Below the pieces are notes generated by a model. The model saw nothing but the letters and a program-made list of their open reading frames with translations, did no database searches and had not been told where the DNA came from. A stretch of DNA of 24,415 bases, taken from CAYMUR01 sp964393615. GTDB taxonomy: Bacteria > Planctomycetota > Planctomycetia > Pirellulales > Pirellulaceae. The position numbers were made by a program, and so were the translations under genes. Every line of letters begins with the position of its first letter. The stretch's first letter is position 1. This document shows positions 23,503 to 24,415 of the stretch, in pieces. The stretch spans positions 1-24,415 of the forward strand of contig CAYMUR010000078.1 of assembly GCA_964393615.1 (NCBI GenBank), written 5' to 3'.

Positions 23503-24291
23503 ATGCGTACCTGGAATCTATCGGAAGCTAATTACGGCCATGTCAAGAATGCTACTTACGAGGTAGCGGTACTACCGTTCGGTGCTACTGAGCCACATAA
23601 TCTGCACTTGCCGTATGGAACGGATACTTACGAAGCGACTGTGGTTGGGGAAAAGATATGTGAAGCGGCCCATGAACGGGGTGGAGACGTTGTTCTGTTG
23701 CCGACGATGCCATTTGGCACCCAGACGAATATGCGTGAACTGCCACTTGCGCTCAATGTCAATCCGTCAACACTGTGCACGATATTAAAGGACCTGGTCG
23801 AGTCTTTGTGCCAGAGTGGCATTCGTAAAATACTGCTCTTGAACAGTCACGGTGGCAACGAGCTCAAACCTTTTCTGCGAGAGTTGCATGGCAAGACACC
23901 GGCCCACCTTTTTTTGTGCAACTGGTACCAGGTTCTCAATGATGTCGCCGGCGATATTTTGGAGCATCCAGAAGACCACGCAGGTGAAATGGAGACGTCA
24001 ATTGGACTGCGCTACTTTCCGGATCTAGTCGCGCGAAATGAGGATGGTCATCTTGTTGCAGATGAAGGATCTACCCGTCCCATGCGGTTTGAAGCGCTGA
24101 ATCAAGGCTGGGTCAGCATCACGCGACCCTGGCATTTATTGACCACCAATTGTGGAGCGGGGAACCCGCATGCCGCTACAGCCGATAAAGGTGAAAAAAT
24201 GGTTCAGGTGGTGGTAGATCGCTTAGCGACCTTTCTGGTTGAATTGTCGGCTGCGACCTTGGACGAAGAGTTCCCGTTTGACACGCGGTGA
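23503..24291 (+). CDS. Creatininase family amidohydrolase
   Basis: A 262-residue zinc/manganese amidohydrolase of the creatininase superfamily (creatininase, MftE, ArfB-type formamide hydrolases). Metal-site residues: Glu30, His32 and Asp41 in FGATEPHNLHLPYGTD, His116 in LLNSHGGNE and Glu162 in DHAGEMETS. Cyclic amides, formamides or mycofactocin-type peptides are substrates elsewhere; no linked pathway here points to one. The canonical TEQHGPHLP motif is TEPHNLHLP here, with the metal residues kept. The frame opens at TTG 23488, but ATG 23503 begins MRTWNLSEANY with a GAAAGA upstream and was chosen. It follows the peptidase/LRR gene closely and is 71 bp before a tRNA gene. Confidence 0.87.
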   Translation: MRTWNLSEANYGHVKNATYEVAVLPFGATEPHNLHLPYGTDTYEATVVGEKICEAAHERGGDVVLLPTMPFGTQTNMRELPLALNVNPSTLCTILKDLVESLCQSGIRKILLLNSHGGNELKPFLRELHGKTPAHLFLCNWYQVLNDVAGDILEHPEDHAGEMETSIGLRYFPDLVARNEDGHLVADEGSTRPMRFEALNQGWVSITRPWHLLTTNCGAGNPHAATADKGEKMVQVVVDRLATFLVELSAATLDEEFPFDTR

Positions 24292-24362
24292 CGGTAGTGT
24301 CATCTGAGAATGGGTGGTCTTGTCTGCGATCTGCGAGATGGCTAGATTGAATACGTAAGGAT

Positions 24363-24415
24363 GGTGGATGTAGCTCAGTTGGTTAGAGCACTGGATTGTG
24401 GTTCCAGGGGTCGGG
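24363..24415 (+). tRNA. tRNA-His (GTG anticodon), truncated at the window end
   Basis: The first 53 nt form a normal cloverleaf 5' part: extra 5' G at 24363 (G-1, typical of tRNA-His), acceptor strand GTGGATG (24364-24370), TA, D-arm GCTC...GAGC, anticodon stem CTGGA/TCCAG (24391-24395 and 24403-24407) with loop TTGTGGT and anticodon GTG at 24398-24400. The variable loop and the start of the T-stem follow. The T-arm and 3' acceptor strand lie beyond the window. Confidence 0.92.

Noticed and set aside
1..24415. Mobile element, prophage or defence island
   Set aside because: No transposase, integrase, phage, restriction or toxin-antitoxin gene and no terminal repeats or target duplications were seen; coding genes look native.

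Overview
The window (about 49% G+C by eye, mixed gene orientation, several GTG/TTG starts, small operons or single genes) reads as ordinary bacterial chromosome, most likely from a member of the Planctomycetota. The pointers are a secreted metallopeptidase-like protein fused to leucine-rich repeats, secreted HEAT/TPR and STN-like proteins, a DUF2617-type protein, a divergent LysM/L,D-transpeptidase and several creatininase/xylose-isomerase-like enzymes. The assignment is inferred from gene content; there is no rRNA or other phylogenetic marker to settle it.

Layout. Positions 1-3149 hold a probable lysine / 2-aminoadipate catabolic locus: a class III aminotransferase followed by an ALDH7 (antiquitin)-type dehydrogenase on the minus strand, the latter cut by the window edge, and divergently a DUF1338 protein of the HglS (2-oxoadipate dioxygenase/decarboxylase) type. 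The 127-bp divergent spacer carries two A+T-rich inverted repeats that look like operators. Positions 3262-11000 hold mainly minus-strand housekeeping and envelope genes: oligoendopeptidase F, an NRDE-family protein (plus strand), an unidentified protein with a possible nuclease-like N-terminus, pyrE, a membrane-anchored LysM/L,D-transpeptidase-like protein and rarA. A noncoding stretch of about 640 bp follows. Positions 11642-13243 carry a CPBP membrane protease and a DUF2617-like protein on the plus strand.

Positions 13382-20000 are again minus-strand: an alpha/beta hydrolase, a DUF2752 membrane protein, a secreted HEAT/TPR protein, a single-domain response regulator, glyA and a secreted protein with two STN-like segments. 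Positions 20381-24291 (plus) carry a sugar-isomerase-like TIM barrel, the peptidase/LRR protein and a creatininase-family amidohydrolase. The window ends inside a tRNA-His gene.

No IS elements, prophage, CRISPR array, toxin-antitoxin or defence genes were seen. Three intergenic spaces each contain a short perfect or near-perfect tandem duplication (units of 19, 16 and 14 bp). Several gene leaders contain compact inverted repeats (divergent lysine spacer, NRDE leader, L,D-transpeptidase leader, glyA leader). The strongest coherent system is the lysine-catabolism locus; nothing in the window is clearly a wholly new system.
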